A DNA stretch of 64,000 bases from Bagarius yarrelli (Eukaryota; Chordata; Actinopteri; Siluriformes; Sisoridae), in contig VCAZ01000037.1 of assembly GCA_005784505.1 (NCBI GenBank), positions 3,081,101-3,145,100 of the forward strand. The letters run 5' to 3'. Below the pieces are notes generated by a model, which had not been told where the DNA came from, did no database searches, and worked only from the letters and a program-made list of their open reading frames with translations. Positions 50,520 to 63,139 of the stretch are shown one piece after another (position 1 is the first letter of the stretch; each line of letters begins with the position of its first letter). A program made the position numbers and the translations under genes.

Positions 50520-52889
50520 TCTTTGACCTCATGGGGAATCGAGATAGTTTATCGCTTCGGCTCCTCGCAGTTCGTCCTCGTCTTATCTCCGCTCGCTGAA
50601 TTTAGCCTAGAAACATCCAAACATTGATTTTTAGCACCACTGAGGAGACATAAAGCTATGTGACATCAGCAAGTCCTGTTAAATCCTTCACTGTGATTGG
50701 TTGGAGGTCAGATCTAAGCGCCTAACGTTCTCCATCGAGGAGACGTGTGTGGAAGGAGTCTCCAGCGTCAGCAAGTTTTTCAGAGTTGAAAATGATGGTT
50801 GAAATCGTCTGTCTTTAATGATATCGGCGGAGGTAAATAAACGTCTGGCCGAAGCGACTGAGGGACATCAGAAAGACAGATTAAGGTTAAGTCTAAAGTG
50901 AGAAGGTGGAGTCGATGTGCAGCTCAAATCCGCTTCTATGACTTCTATTCAAAATCAAACCGGTGGAAGTATTTAGTTACAAATTTTAGCCAAAATGGCG
51001 GAACCACTACTGGAGAACCATCAGGAATGGAACCGAAATGGTGTGTCTTGATTTGTACAGAGACAAAGTACTAAAGCAAGAAGGTAACGAATTCTACCAT
51101 TTGGAACATAACAGAACAATTGGCTGAACAAACTTGGTGGTGCTTGGTGGTGGAATTGAACTTCCAGTTAGCAGACAGACACCCTAACCACTGCGCTACC
51201 ACCTTCCCATATTCGCTTCTCGTTTAGCATAAGTGACACAGTTGTTATTTTTTCCAAATCCCTTAGCCTTTGATTAAACACTCAGATGTTCTGTCCCCTA
51301 TCTAGGGCACTAAAGTGTGTTTTTTCCACTGAGGCAGAATAAATGCGGGACTGCACCACTTTGTCTCTCTCCACATTCCTCGTAAGTGTGTACTTTAGAG
51401 TCCGGTCGCTCGTCCGTTTCCAGGCTGATGCTTGTAAATATTTATCAGTGTTTTTGCCCCTTTCTTTAAATGTGCGTTGTCTCAAATCGCCATCTGTTTT
51501 TTTTTTTTTTACACTCGTCTGGACTTCAACTTTTTTCCTCTTGAAGGAAATTGAAGTGTGTAAGAAAAGGATGTCTTTGTAAGCACACTACACTTCCCTA
51601 TGCACTCTTTGTATTCGTCTCTAATCTGGTAGTAGGTAACATTTGCTATAAAGTGCATTAGAATCACGGCACCCTACTAAGTGCACTAGACGTCCACAAG
51701 GTGCCCCACATGGTGCTTGAAAAAAATACTTCAGCTGGTATTAATTGATAAATACTGGCGATTGAGATAAAGACAAAACGTTGATTGGTAACAAAACCTT
51801 CAAGTACGTCTGGCTGAGTTCTGGCCTCTGGGACGAAGCCTCCGTGTTTTCACTGCCAGCCAGAACAAACACCACTACAGATAAAACAACGGGGGGAAAA
51901 AAACGAGCGCGCAGACGACTGAAACACGTCCAGTTCAGCTTAAGCTGTACAAATATCTCCAAAGTACACACACTAACCGCTATTTTATGAGCTTTTGTTC
52001 CACCAAACTTCGGGCTGTATACCAATTCCCTGAAGCTCTCGAGCACTAACAGGGGTCACGGGCCGGTGTGGAATGCCACACAGCTCTCCTTATTGTCTCA
52101 GCCGCTTATTTTAGCTTTGTGGTCGGTTTATTTTTACAGCAGGGGGAGAAAAAAAGAAGGGAACAGGAAGAGAAGGGTGGAGTTTGCCCTCAGGGGGCTA
52201 TATTTGGGCATTTTACCCTTTATCTTGTCCACTTGATGGCCCGTCAGTGAGCATGAAATCGTCTGTTTATCTCGCTTCTTTATCGAGGCGGCGTAAAGCT
52301 TTGTAGTGCACAGGGTCGGGGAAAAAACCCTGGCATCACACACACACACATACACACACATTGTTTTGTCCAAAAATACACGGACGGTGCGGGATAACCA
52401 ACTAAGTCAAACGGTTAGTTAATTAGTAAGAACTACTATCTAGTATTTGTGATAAAGCCATAAAATCTATGAAAAATATTTCCTAGACATTACCTTCGTT
52501 GGGACAGAACCAAAATGGCCGACATTCTAACAGAAACTAGTAACGAGCTAGTTATTTTTTGGGAGGGGTTTAACTAAAACTAGTCAAAAATGAAAGATTA
52601 ACTTGGTTTAAAACCAACATTTGTTTCAAACAAACGAGTTCCTGAGGGACACAACCTAGTCTGATTTGTACGATTTGGGACAAAACCAAATAAAATCCTC
52701 TTTAGAAAGAGAAACCAAGACGGCTGACTTATTGCAAGGTACACCTGTAGTGAGGAAATGAACTAATTTAAAAAATACTGACTACATGTTAGCATTTGGG
52801 ACAGAGCCAAAATGGCTGACACATTCGGTAAAAACACTTTGTGAATATAGTAGCGTTTGGAAAGGAGTGTGAATATAGTAGTGTTTGGT

Positions 52890-53105
52890 GCTGATCTGGA
52901 GACCAGGAAGACCTGGGTTCAAGCCCCACCACTGCCAGCTGTTGATCCGAAGACCAGGAAGACCTGGCCATATCCTACCACTGGCAAGCCAACCACTGTT
53001 GGGTCCTTGAGCAAGACCCTAAACCCTTCCTGCTCCAGGGGCGCTGTATCATAACTGACCCTGCGCTCTGACCCCCAACTTACTTTCTAAGATGGGATAT
53101 GCAAA
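52890..53105 (+). mobile_element. tRNA-derived SINE (family B), plus orientation
   Basis: Reads AGACCTGGGTTCAAGCCCCA, CAACCACTGTTGGGTCCTTG, CCTTCCTGCTCCAGGGGCGC, AGATGGGATATGCAAAAAA. The segment CTGATCYGRAGACCAGGAAG is partly duplicated inside the element. Confidence 0.75.
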
Positions 53106-53144
53106 AAAGAGAATAAAGGAGTCAAAATGGCTGACTGTTTATAT

Positions 53145-53303
53145 CAGGGGTGTCCAATCTCGGTCCTGGAGGGTCGGGGTATAGCTCCAACCCAAATCAA
53201 ACACTAATCAAGATCTTGCTAGGGAAACTTAAAACCTGCAGGTAGGTGTGTTGAGGTCTGCAGGACACCGACTGACCCTCCAGGACAGAGATTGGACACC
53301 TCA
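53145..53303. mobile_element. hAT-type MITE, diverged
   Basis: Starts CAGGGGTGTCCAATCTCGGT and ends ACAGAGATTGGACACCTCA. Inverted termini match the two other copies in the window. The flanking 8-mers are no longer identical. Confidence 0.7.
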
Positions 53304-53346
53304 GATTTATAGGAACATAAACTACTTCTAAAGAATTCTCATGTGT

Positions 53347-53440
53347 GGGGAAAGTGGTAGCTTAGTGGTTAAGGTGTTGGACTGCTAGTTGGAAGATCGG
53401 GTTTTGATTCCCAGCACCACCAAGTTGCCACTTCTTGTGA
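53347..53440 (+). mobile_element. SINE family A, 3'-truncated
   Basis: Only the tRNA-like head remains: GTGGTAGCTTAGTGGTTAAG, TTTGATTCCCAGCACCACC. Confidence 0.7.
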
Positions 53441-53799
53441 AATTGTACAACGTTTAATCATTTTGCTAATTGTGTTCTTATAAAATGGCAACCAAAACAG
53501 TGACTTTTTAGAAAACAAGCTGAGACTTTTGAAGGTTTGATCAGACGATAAAATACGAAATGTGTAACTTAAACTCTGAGATTTAATCTGAAATCACTGT
53601 GAGTACTGTTACTGTGATTACTGAAGCAGTGTGTGGTAATGGAGTGTGTGTGTGTTTGGGTGGGTGTGTAAGAGAGAGAGAGAGAGAGAAGTGGGCGAAA
53701 GGGGTGTGTGTAAAGTGTGTGTTCATGAAAACAGGAAACTCAGAACATGCATATCTCTAATTGGGAGAAAGCAACAGACTGGAAACGATCAGAGTCACT

Positions 53800-54344
53800 C
53801 AGAGTCACACACACAATTTTAGACAGGGACACTGTATACACACACACACACACACACACACACAATTTCAGACAGGGACACACAATTTCAGACAGGGACA
53901 CACAACACACACAATTTCAGACAGGGACACACCAGGGACATAAACACACACACACACGACACACTTTCACACACACACACACACTTTCAGACAGGGCACC
54001 AGTACACACACACACACAATTTCAGAGACAGGGACACAACAATTTCAGACAGGGGACACAGTACACACACAATTTCAGACAGGGACATGGGACACAACAC
54101 ACACACAATTTCAGACAGGGACACAGTACACACACACACACACACAATTTCAGACAGGGACACAGAACACACACAATTTCAGACAGGGACACACACACAA
54201 TTTCAGACAGGGACACCAACACAACAGGACACACACACACACACACAATTTCAGACAGGGACACAGTACACACACACACGCACACACAACACAATTTCAG
54301 ACAGGGACACCAGTACACACACACACACACACACAATTTCAGAC

Positions 54345-54399
<55 letters not shown>

Positions 54400-54813
54400 T
54401 TCAGACAGTGACACAGTACACACACACACACACACACACACAAATTTCAGACAGTACACACAACAATCTCAGGGACACAGTACACACACACACAACAGGA
54501 TTACGACACACACACACACAATTTCAGACAGGGACACAGTACACACACACAATTTCAGACAGTGGACAGTACACACACACACACAATTTTCAGACAGGGA
54601 CACAGTACACACACACAACACACACACACACACACACACACAGTGACACAGTACACACACACACACACAATTTCAGACAGGGACAACAGTACACAGTTTC
54701 ACACACACACACACAATTTCAGACAGTGACACAGTACACACACACACGCACACAATTTCAGACAGGGGGGACACAGTACACACACACACACACACAATTT
54801 CAGACAGGGACAC

Positions 54814-54855
<42 letters not shown>

Positions 54856-54907
54856 CAGACAGGGACAACAGTGACACAGTACACACACACAACACACAGG
54901 ACACAGT

Positions 54908-54963
<56 letters not shown>

Positions 54964-55189
54964 TTTCAGTGACACACACACACAACAGGGATTTTCAGAC
55001 AGGGACACACCACACAAGACAGGGACACAGTACACACACACACACACACAATTTCAGACAGGGACACAGTACACACAACACCACACAATTTCAGTACAGT
55101 ACACACACACACAACACACCACCACACACAATTTCAGACAGTGACACAGTACACACACACGCACACAATTTTCAGACAGGGACACAGTA

Positions 55190-55247
<58 letters not shown>

Positions 55248-55760
55248 TTCAGACAGTGACACAGTACACACACACACACACACACACCACATTTCAGACA
55301 AGGACACACAACACACACACAATTTCAGAGACAGGGACACACACACCAACAATTTCAGACAGGGACACAGTAGACAACGCACACAATTTTAGACAGGGAC
55401 ACAAACACACAAAAACACAATTTCAGACAGGGACACAGAGTACACACACACACAACAATTTCAGACAGGGACACAGTACACACACACAATTTTAGACAAT
55501 TTCAGACAGTACACACACACACACAATTTCAGACACAGTACACACACACGCACACAATTTCAGACAGGGACACACAACACACACAATTTCAGACAGGGAC
55601 ACACAACAAACACACAATTTCAGACAGTTACAGTACACACACACACAATTTCAGACAGGGACACAGTACACACACACGCACACACAAGTTTATACAGGGA
55701 CACAACATAAATACACACAATTTCAGACAGGGACACTGAACACACACACACAGACTTGGT
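53800..55760. repeat. TTTCAGACAGGGACACAGTACACAC minisatellite, ~2 kb
   Basis: Tandem copies of ACAATTTCAGACAGGGACACAGT separated by (AC)n runs of very variable length. The repeat is open in several frames (plus-strand frames up to 390 codons of His/Thr), which is an artefact of composition. It looks like a composite minisatellite that grew out of a CA microsatellite. Confidence 0.95.
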
Positions 55761-55794
55761 CAGCCTCTATTTAACTTGATTCAACTCAGCGGTT

Positions 55795-56138
55795 TTAAGT
55801 TAAAGGGCCTTGCTCAGGGGCCCATAATCCGCTATAAAGCACTTTAACCATTGAGCTACCACTTACACACACCCCCTACACAGAGACATGCAACACACAC
55901 ACACACACACACACACCCCAATACTTTCTCTCTCTTTTGTACAAACACACACATTTCAAGCAGACCAAACAGACGTTCTTGTCAGAAAGGTGGGAAGGTC
56001 TGGTTGTTCCACATGATGTGTTGGACACAGAGGGGAATTCAGCAAGTCTGTGTGTGTGTGTGTGTGTGTGTGTGTACTGACTTTATACACCAGCAGCTAG
56101 ACCGACAATTTATATTTTGCTAATATTTGTCTAGTCAT

Positions 56139-56213
<75 letters not shown>

Positions 56214-56371
56214 CAGGAAAACCTCACACAGAAAAATAGAAATAACTTCAGATAAGACAAACAAATAAACCATTAATCTGTGTGTGTGTTTAACGGGACA
56301 CACACACACACACACACATAGGGTATAAAAAACCCACAGATACACACTGAAACATTGTCCAGTGAGACAGA

Positions 56372-56402
<31 letters not shown>

Positions 56403-57145
56403 ACACACACACACACAACAAAAGAAGCGATTCTTCTTTAAGCGCTGCAGGTCACCTAAAGTTCAGCAGCTATTATTTTTAGAAGTCATCCAGATCAAGG
56501 CAGCTATACTGAGCGTAAAACACACACAAACACACACACACACACACTATCCTGTTGCTATGGAGATATAAACACTCCTGCCTTAAGTTTACGGCTGTAC
56601 ACCCGACACTGGAGACTCCTTACATGGGAAACTAGCGCGATTGACAGCGCAGAAGTTAAATATCTATAACTTCCAAACTCACCAGCTTCTTCTGTAGATT
56701 TACCGAAAAAACCCCCACCATTTTGATCACCTTAACTAATGTGCTAGCATCGGCTAATTCGTCTTGGATGATCATTAAGATAATTTTTTACTTTATGCTA
56801 GTTACTTTTACGAAATAATCACCATCTTAATAACAATAATAATAATAATATGCTAAATGACATGATTCTTAAACAGCAGGTTTGAATTTTACAGAATTTA
56901 GCTAGCTACAGTTCGCTACGTTTGGCTGTAACTCGTAACTGAATGTTGGATATGTTGACCATCGTTAATTCCTTTAGCAGGCTAGCTAATTATTGATTCA
57001 TTTTTGGGTTAATTAGTTAATTATGAAGGCAAAGAGCATCATGGGACATCAGATTACAAAACAGGAAGCACAAGACAATAAATGATATAATTTTATTATA
57101 AATAGTACACAGACAACAGGACAAGCTCTCTCTCTTTCACTCTTT

Positions 57146-57178
<33 letters not shown>

Positions 57179-57200
57179 GCGTCCGTTTCGTCGTTTTGTT
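55795..57200. other. Intergenic tail before tars2
   Basis: A minus-strand SINE fragment (about 55795-55864), CA/GT runs at 55894-55918, 56050-56075 and 56143-56211, a CT run at 56371-56399, then AT-rich sequence. A minus-strand AATAAA at 57097-57092 lies about 105 bases after the tars2 stop codon and is its likely poly(A) signal. Confidence 0.5.
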
Positions 57201-57202
57201 TT

Positions 57203-58726
57203 TTAGAAATGCTCTTGGTTGCTGCGGCTCTCTCGGAGTTCCATCAGCGATGTCATCACTTCGTCCAGTGACCTCTGCCCTAGTTGTTTCCCTCCTCTCG
57301 TTCTTATGCTGACTGTCCCACTCTGTCGCTCCTTCTCTCCTACCACTGTGAGAGACAGACAGACAGAGAGAGAGAGAGAGCTTATGCACAGCCTTTTTTC
57401 CAGTAATACACAGTAACCAATCATATTGCAAAAATGAAGCCCAGCAATCACACAGTCACGCCCCGGCAACCAATCACACGCCCAGTTACGCCCGGCAACC
57501 AATCACACGCCCACAGTTACGCCCCGGCAACCAATCACACGCCCACAGTTACGCCCCGGCAACCAATCACACGCCCACAGTTACGCCCCGGCAACCAATC
57601 ACACGCCCACAGTTACACCCCGGCAACCAATAACATGCCCACAGTCACGCCCCGGCAACCAATCACACGCCCACAGTTACGCCCCGGCAACCAATCACAC
57701 GCCCACAGTTACACCCCGGCAACCAATAACATGCCCACAGTCACGCCCCGGCAACCAATTACACGCCCACAGTCACGCCCCGACAACCAATCACGCCCAC
57801 AGTTATGCGCCAACGACAAATCATATGAAAGCTGCAAAATCTGGTATCTAACACAGCAACCAATCCAATGTCTAGCTACTTTTGTTAAAACCAACAGCTG
57901 ATTGTGTGTGCGTGTCTGTGTGCGCGTGTCTGTGTGCGCGTGTGTCTCTCACCAAATATATAATTGTATTGCGAAAGCTGTGCTGAGCGAATCTTCTTAT
58001 TTAAGGTCGAACCAGAGTCATCGTCAAGGTCAGCCATGAATCCTGCCTCCTTTAATCTCCGGACCACCTTAAATTTACCACAGGAGGACACAGACACTTC
58101 AGAGAAATAAATCTTAATTTAACTTAATAAATAATTAAGGAAACAACCGAATTTAATCAAATGTTTTATGTTTTTTTTTTTAAACCATAATATAATTTAT
58201 AATAATCTTTTTATAAATTGGGAAAAAATTGTGTGCTTACGTCACGACTGTACAGCTCGCTTTCATCACCTACTGGCAAAACCATGACCTGCGCCGGGGA
58301 AAGCCAGAATGGCCTGAGAGCAAGCAAGTGAGAGAGACAGAGAATGCGTGAGTGAAAGACAGACAGAGAGTGAGACAGAGTGAGGAAGTGCCAGAGAGAG
58401 AGACACAAAGAGAGAGCGACAGAGACAGAGAGATAGTCTTTAATGTTTAGCCAATAACAACACGTCATACTGAACAGTGTAAATAAATATTTCTCACCAT
58501 TTGCCGCCAAAGTTTTCAGCCAGAATGGCGATCATTCTCTCCAGCGAACCCAAAACCGCACGATGCACCATCACAGGTCTGTGCATCTGTCCATCCGCTC
58601 TGAGAGACAGACAGAAAGAGAAAGAGACAAAGAAAGGGGAAAGACAGACAGAAAGGTGAAAAGACAGATAAAGTGACACAAAGACAAGGTTAAAAAAAGA
58701 AAGTGTGCGTGTTTCTGTCTGTCTGT

Positions 58727-58768
<42 letters not shown>

Positions 58769-58911
58769 ATACCCTACATACTCCAGGTTAAATCGGATTG
58801 GTAGCTGAAAGTCCAGTTGGATGGTGGCACACTGGTGCTGACGACCAATCGCATCTCGGATCTGAATGTCGATCTAAACACAGACGAGGACAGATCAGTG
58901 GCGCTGGCTAC

Positions 58912-58942
<31 letters not shown>

Positions 58943-61900
58943 CCGCATGCCTAATCCTAAAGAAGCTATAGACAACAGTGCGTTCTGGAATGTTTTCCTG
59001 AAGCCCACACACTCTCTCTCACACACACACACACACACACGTCTTCTTATGTCATCCCAAAAGCTGAAGGGGGCGACTTGGCTAAATGTGTAATTGAAAG
59101 CATGTGTGTGTGTGTGTGTATGTGTGTGTTTGATTAGATGCGTGTTTGTTTATGTCTCTGTGTGCGCATTACCTTTGGACCATAAAATGCGCCATCACCG
59201 GGATTGAGCTCCCAGCGCTCCCCGAAACACTGCAGACTCTTCTCTAACTGCTACTCCGACAGACAGACAGCGAGAGACAGACAGACAGGGAAAGACAGAC
59301 AGCCAGACAGAGATATGGAGAGGTGGGAAAGGGGGGAGGTTACAGACGCTTGTGTGTTTAAGGTTCCACTGGCATGTGATTTAAGATGCTACCTGTTCTG
59401 CGGTGTCCCAGAGGGCGGAGTCTCCCAGAAACTGGGCGGGGCGAGTGGAGAGCAAGCAATGGAATGTGAAACCAAACACACGATACACACTCCTTACAAA
59501 GTCCAAACACGCAGTCATCTCTTCTTCTAACTGCAGAGACAAAATGACATGTAAACACAATGAGACTGACAGACAGGCCACGCCCACTAACCAAAACAGA
59601 CACAGGCCACGCCCACTAACCAAAACAGACAGGCCCACTCAACTAACAGGTTACAAACATTTTAGAGTCTGACCCACACAAAGGCTACAGCCAATCATCT
59701 GAAACTGATGAAAGCCACACCCACCTATGGTCGGAGACCACACCCCCTTCTCTTATTCTGACAGTGGCCACGCCCACGTCACACCAAGGAAAATTAGATA
59801 ACCAGTCTATTAATATTTTTTAATCATATGATTTAATGACATGTGACTGCAGCACGCTTAAAGATTTTCAGATTAGTGTGTGTGTGTGTGTGTGTTCACA
59901 CCTGCTCGGGGGTGCAGAAGATGTGTGCATCGTCTTGACAGAAGCGCCGAACCCTAGTTAGGCCCCCTAGCGCCCCCGAGTGCTCGTTGCGGTGCAGCGC
60001 ACCAAAGTCGGCCCAGCGGATTGGCAGCTCACGCCATGACCTCACTCTCTGTTCATACATCACACTGCAGTGGGCGGAGCAACACGATTAACTCTTTTAC
60101 ATTCATTTAAACAGAACCAACATGATAATGTAACACGCTCTTTAAAAGATATTTTCAATATGATAAATTTTAACACAAGAGAGAGAGAGGGTGTGTCCTC
60201 CTTACCAGTGGGCGGGGCAGTTCATGGGCTTGAGGGCAAAGGTGTGGGGCTCACACGTCACTGTGAACATGTTCTCGCTGTAGTGCTCCCAGTGACCTGA
60301 GCGTTGCCATAATGACGTACTGTAGAGGGTGGGGGTCACGACCTCACTAAAGCCCCGCCTCCTGTACTCGCTCTGAAGGAAACAGGAAGCACTGCTTACA
60401 CTCTGTGCTTATTCAATAAACAATTATAATATAAATATAAAAAGTGGTGATTTACCTTTATAAACTCAGTGAGTGTGTTGTAAATATGAGCTCCTTTAGG
60501 CAGGAAGAAGCAGCTTCCCGGACTGACGTCGTTGAAGAAGAACAGCTCCTGATCCTGATTTACATTTATATATAAACAGAATAAAGTCCACCAGAAGAAA
60601 CCATTTACACACTTGCATTTTTTTATCTTCACACCTTGCCGATGCGTCGATGGTCTCGTTTCTTCGCCTCCTCCTGCTCGTGTTCCCACTGCTCTCGCTC
60701 CTTCGCTCCAGGAAACGAAACTCCCAGAATCCTTTGCACCCCAGCTAGGTCAGGACTGCATGCCAACGTCGCGGGAGAAACCTGCACCATCAGGAGGGTG
60801 GAGGGGATGTGTGTGTTAAGAAATGAGTTTAAAGGAGAACTCGGAGGATTTGAAGGTGATTGTCTCGCACCTGCAACATCTTAAAAGAGCGCAGGAAACC
60901 TGTGTTTGGGAGGAGCGGACCGGAACACACCCCGATGTACAACCCACACCTGCGCACACAGTTATAGACAGACATTACACACACTAAAAGCTCTACTTTC
61001 ATTCAGTGGTATTTTTAGAGGCCAACAGTGACACCCAGTGGACAGAGTGCAAAACTGCAATCCTTTTTTTTTTGCAGTTAAAATTCAAAATTTGTTTAAA
61101 AAAAAATAAACTACTAATGCCCACAAGAGAAAGTGGGCGTGGCTTCCAGGAGACTTTAATACACCTTTCTGGATTAAATAAGCTACTTCTGTTCTGTGTT
61201 GGTGCGACGGATACACACCTGTACACGCCGACCGCGTCTCCGAGCTCCAATGCCTCCTCGGCGCACCGCAGTCGCACCTCGTCGTCCTGCCACAAACATC
61301 ACAATCAGCACACATCACCTTCGCCTACATTGCTACCAAATGCAGAAAGGTTAAAGGTCATGACCTGTGGCTGACCTGGAAGAGCTGCTGGAGCTGGTGT
61401 GCCGACAGTCGCGTCGTAACGATGGGGAGTTTCATTGCTGCCGCCTCCAGACACCTCCGCTCCAACTCGTCTAAACACACCGAGCTGAGACACACACACA
61501 CTTATGTTAACACAGAACACATAAACAAAAAATAAATAAATAAATAAATAAATAATGTAGGTGTAAGATAACAGGTAAATAAAAAAAATATTAGTTAAAA
61601 CAATGAAATTGTAAAAGACGCCCTTCTGAGACTGTACTGTGTTTAAAGTGTATGTGTGTGTGTGTGTACCTGTTATCCAGTCTGTAATCACAGTAGACTC
61701 CGGTGTCTGAAACACCTTCACGACACACCTGAGCACCGTACTGAGTTTCCATCACACTCGCCAACACACACGCACCCGTCTTCCACACCGCCTGCACACA
61801 AACATACACACTGTAAGTTTATTTTAAACATTATTCTCTCTGTCTCTATTCCCTCACACACACACCTGTCTTCCCTCTGATGAGTCGTAGCTGAGCAGCT

Positions 61901-63093
61901 GCAGCTCACAGTCGTCCTCTAGAGGGCGTGATAACTCCCACAATGCACCGCTCACCCTGCTCACCACCACTCCTTTAACCCTGCAGACACCCTGTCAGAA
62001 TTTAACTCCGCCCACTTTCTCTTTTCCGTGACATGACTGTAGGACCTGAAAATGCCAGGACTCACCGGATGTCCTGAGCGATCGCTAACGGGGTCGTGAC
62101 CCCTGACACTCCTTTCAGCGTTCTACCATCAGCCAATCGGATGCTCAGCTCTCGGGCGGGCTCCGCCCCTTTTGGATCTGACCTTTTGGAGAATATCTCG
62201 AAGAGTCGCAGTCTCTCTGATTGGCTGGCTGAGGGTTGGAGCTGTAACACACACACACACACACACAGATCATGGTCAAAATGATTGATAAAACAGATGA
62301 CGTTAAAAACACATTCAGACAAAACACACACACACACACACACTCAGGGTACACTACATGCCTAGGACTAGATTTGAGCAGCAGCCCTAAATCCTGTGTT
62401 CTCATTTTCTTGCATACACTGTGTGTGTGTGTGTGTGTGTGTGTACTATGTTTTTCTTTTTGTCTTGGTGCTTTATTCCTTTTGTACCACAGCAACTTTA
62501 AAATAACACCAGACTCCAGATTTGAATGTGGTTTTATGTGGAAGATCATCTAAGACAGACAGACAGAGCGACAGAAGACAGACAGAAAGAAAGACAAAGA
62601 ACGATGCAGAGATAGAGAGCAAGAAAGTTGAAGAGACCGAGTAATAGAGAGAGAAAAAGAGCGAGAAAAAGAGAGACAGAAAGAGCGAAAGTGTGAGTGA
62701 GAAAGAGAGGGAGCGCGAAGGAAAACGAGAAAGAGAGCAAGAGAGAAAGCGTGAGAGAGAATGTGAGAGCGCGAGAAAGACGAGAGTAAGAGGGAGTAAG
62801 CGCAATAGTGAGAGAGAGAAATACAGGCAAAAGAGAGAGACACAGTGAGACTAGCAAAGACAGACAGAAAAAGAGAACAAAGTCACAGAAGGTGAGACAG
62901 ACAGGGAAAGTGTGTGAAAACATTTTAGTGTTTATAAGAACAAAAACAAAAACAAAAAAAAAAACCCCTAAAAAGCGCATCAGTAACGGTGGAACAGTCG
63001 TGCGTGTCCTCGTTCTCCGGATGGAGACATGGTCACATGACCCTGTGCATCGTCATGGAGACGCTTGTACACTTTCATCCGTAAAACACCGCT

Positions 63094-63139
<46 letters not shown>

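Larger units (their letters stand above)
49160..53800. other. Intergenic, no gene seen
   Basis: AT-rich sequence with a GT run at 50472-50518 and a minus-strand SINE head at about 51145-51210. A family B SINE (about 52890-53105), a diverged hAT MITE (about 53145-53303) and a truncated family A SINE (about 53347-53440) follow. No exon with recognisable protein similarity was found; ecm1, expected here by mammalian gene order, is not seen. Confidence 0.5.

Noticed and set aside
54087..55259. Longest open frame in the window (390 codons, His/Thr-rich)
   Set aside because: It lies wholly inside the CA/TTTCAGACAGGG minisatellite; composition follows from the repeat and several frames are open at once.
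53800..55760. CRISPR-like appearance (conserved repeat, variable spacers)
   Set aside because: The spacers are just CA microsatellite of varying length, and the context is a vertebrate nuclear genome.
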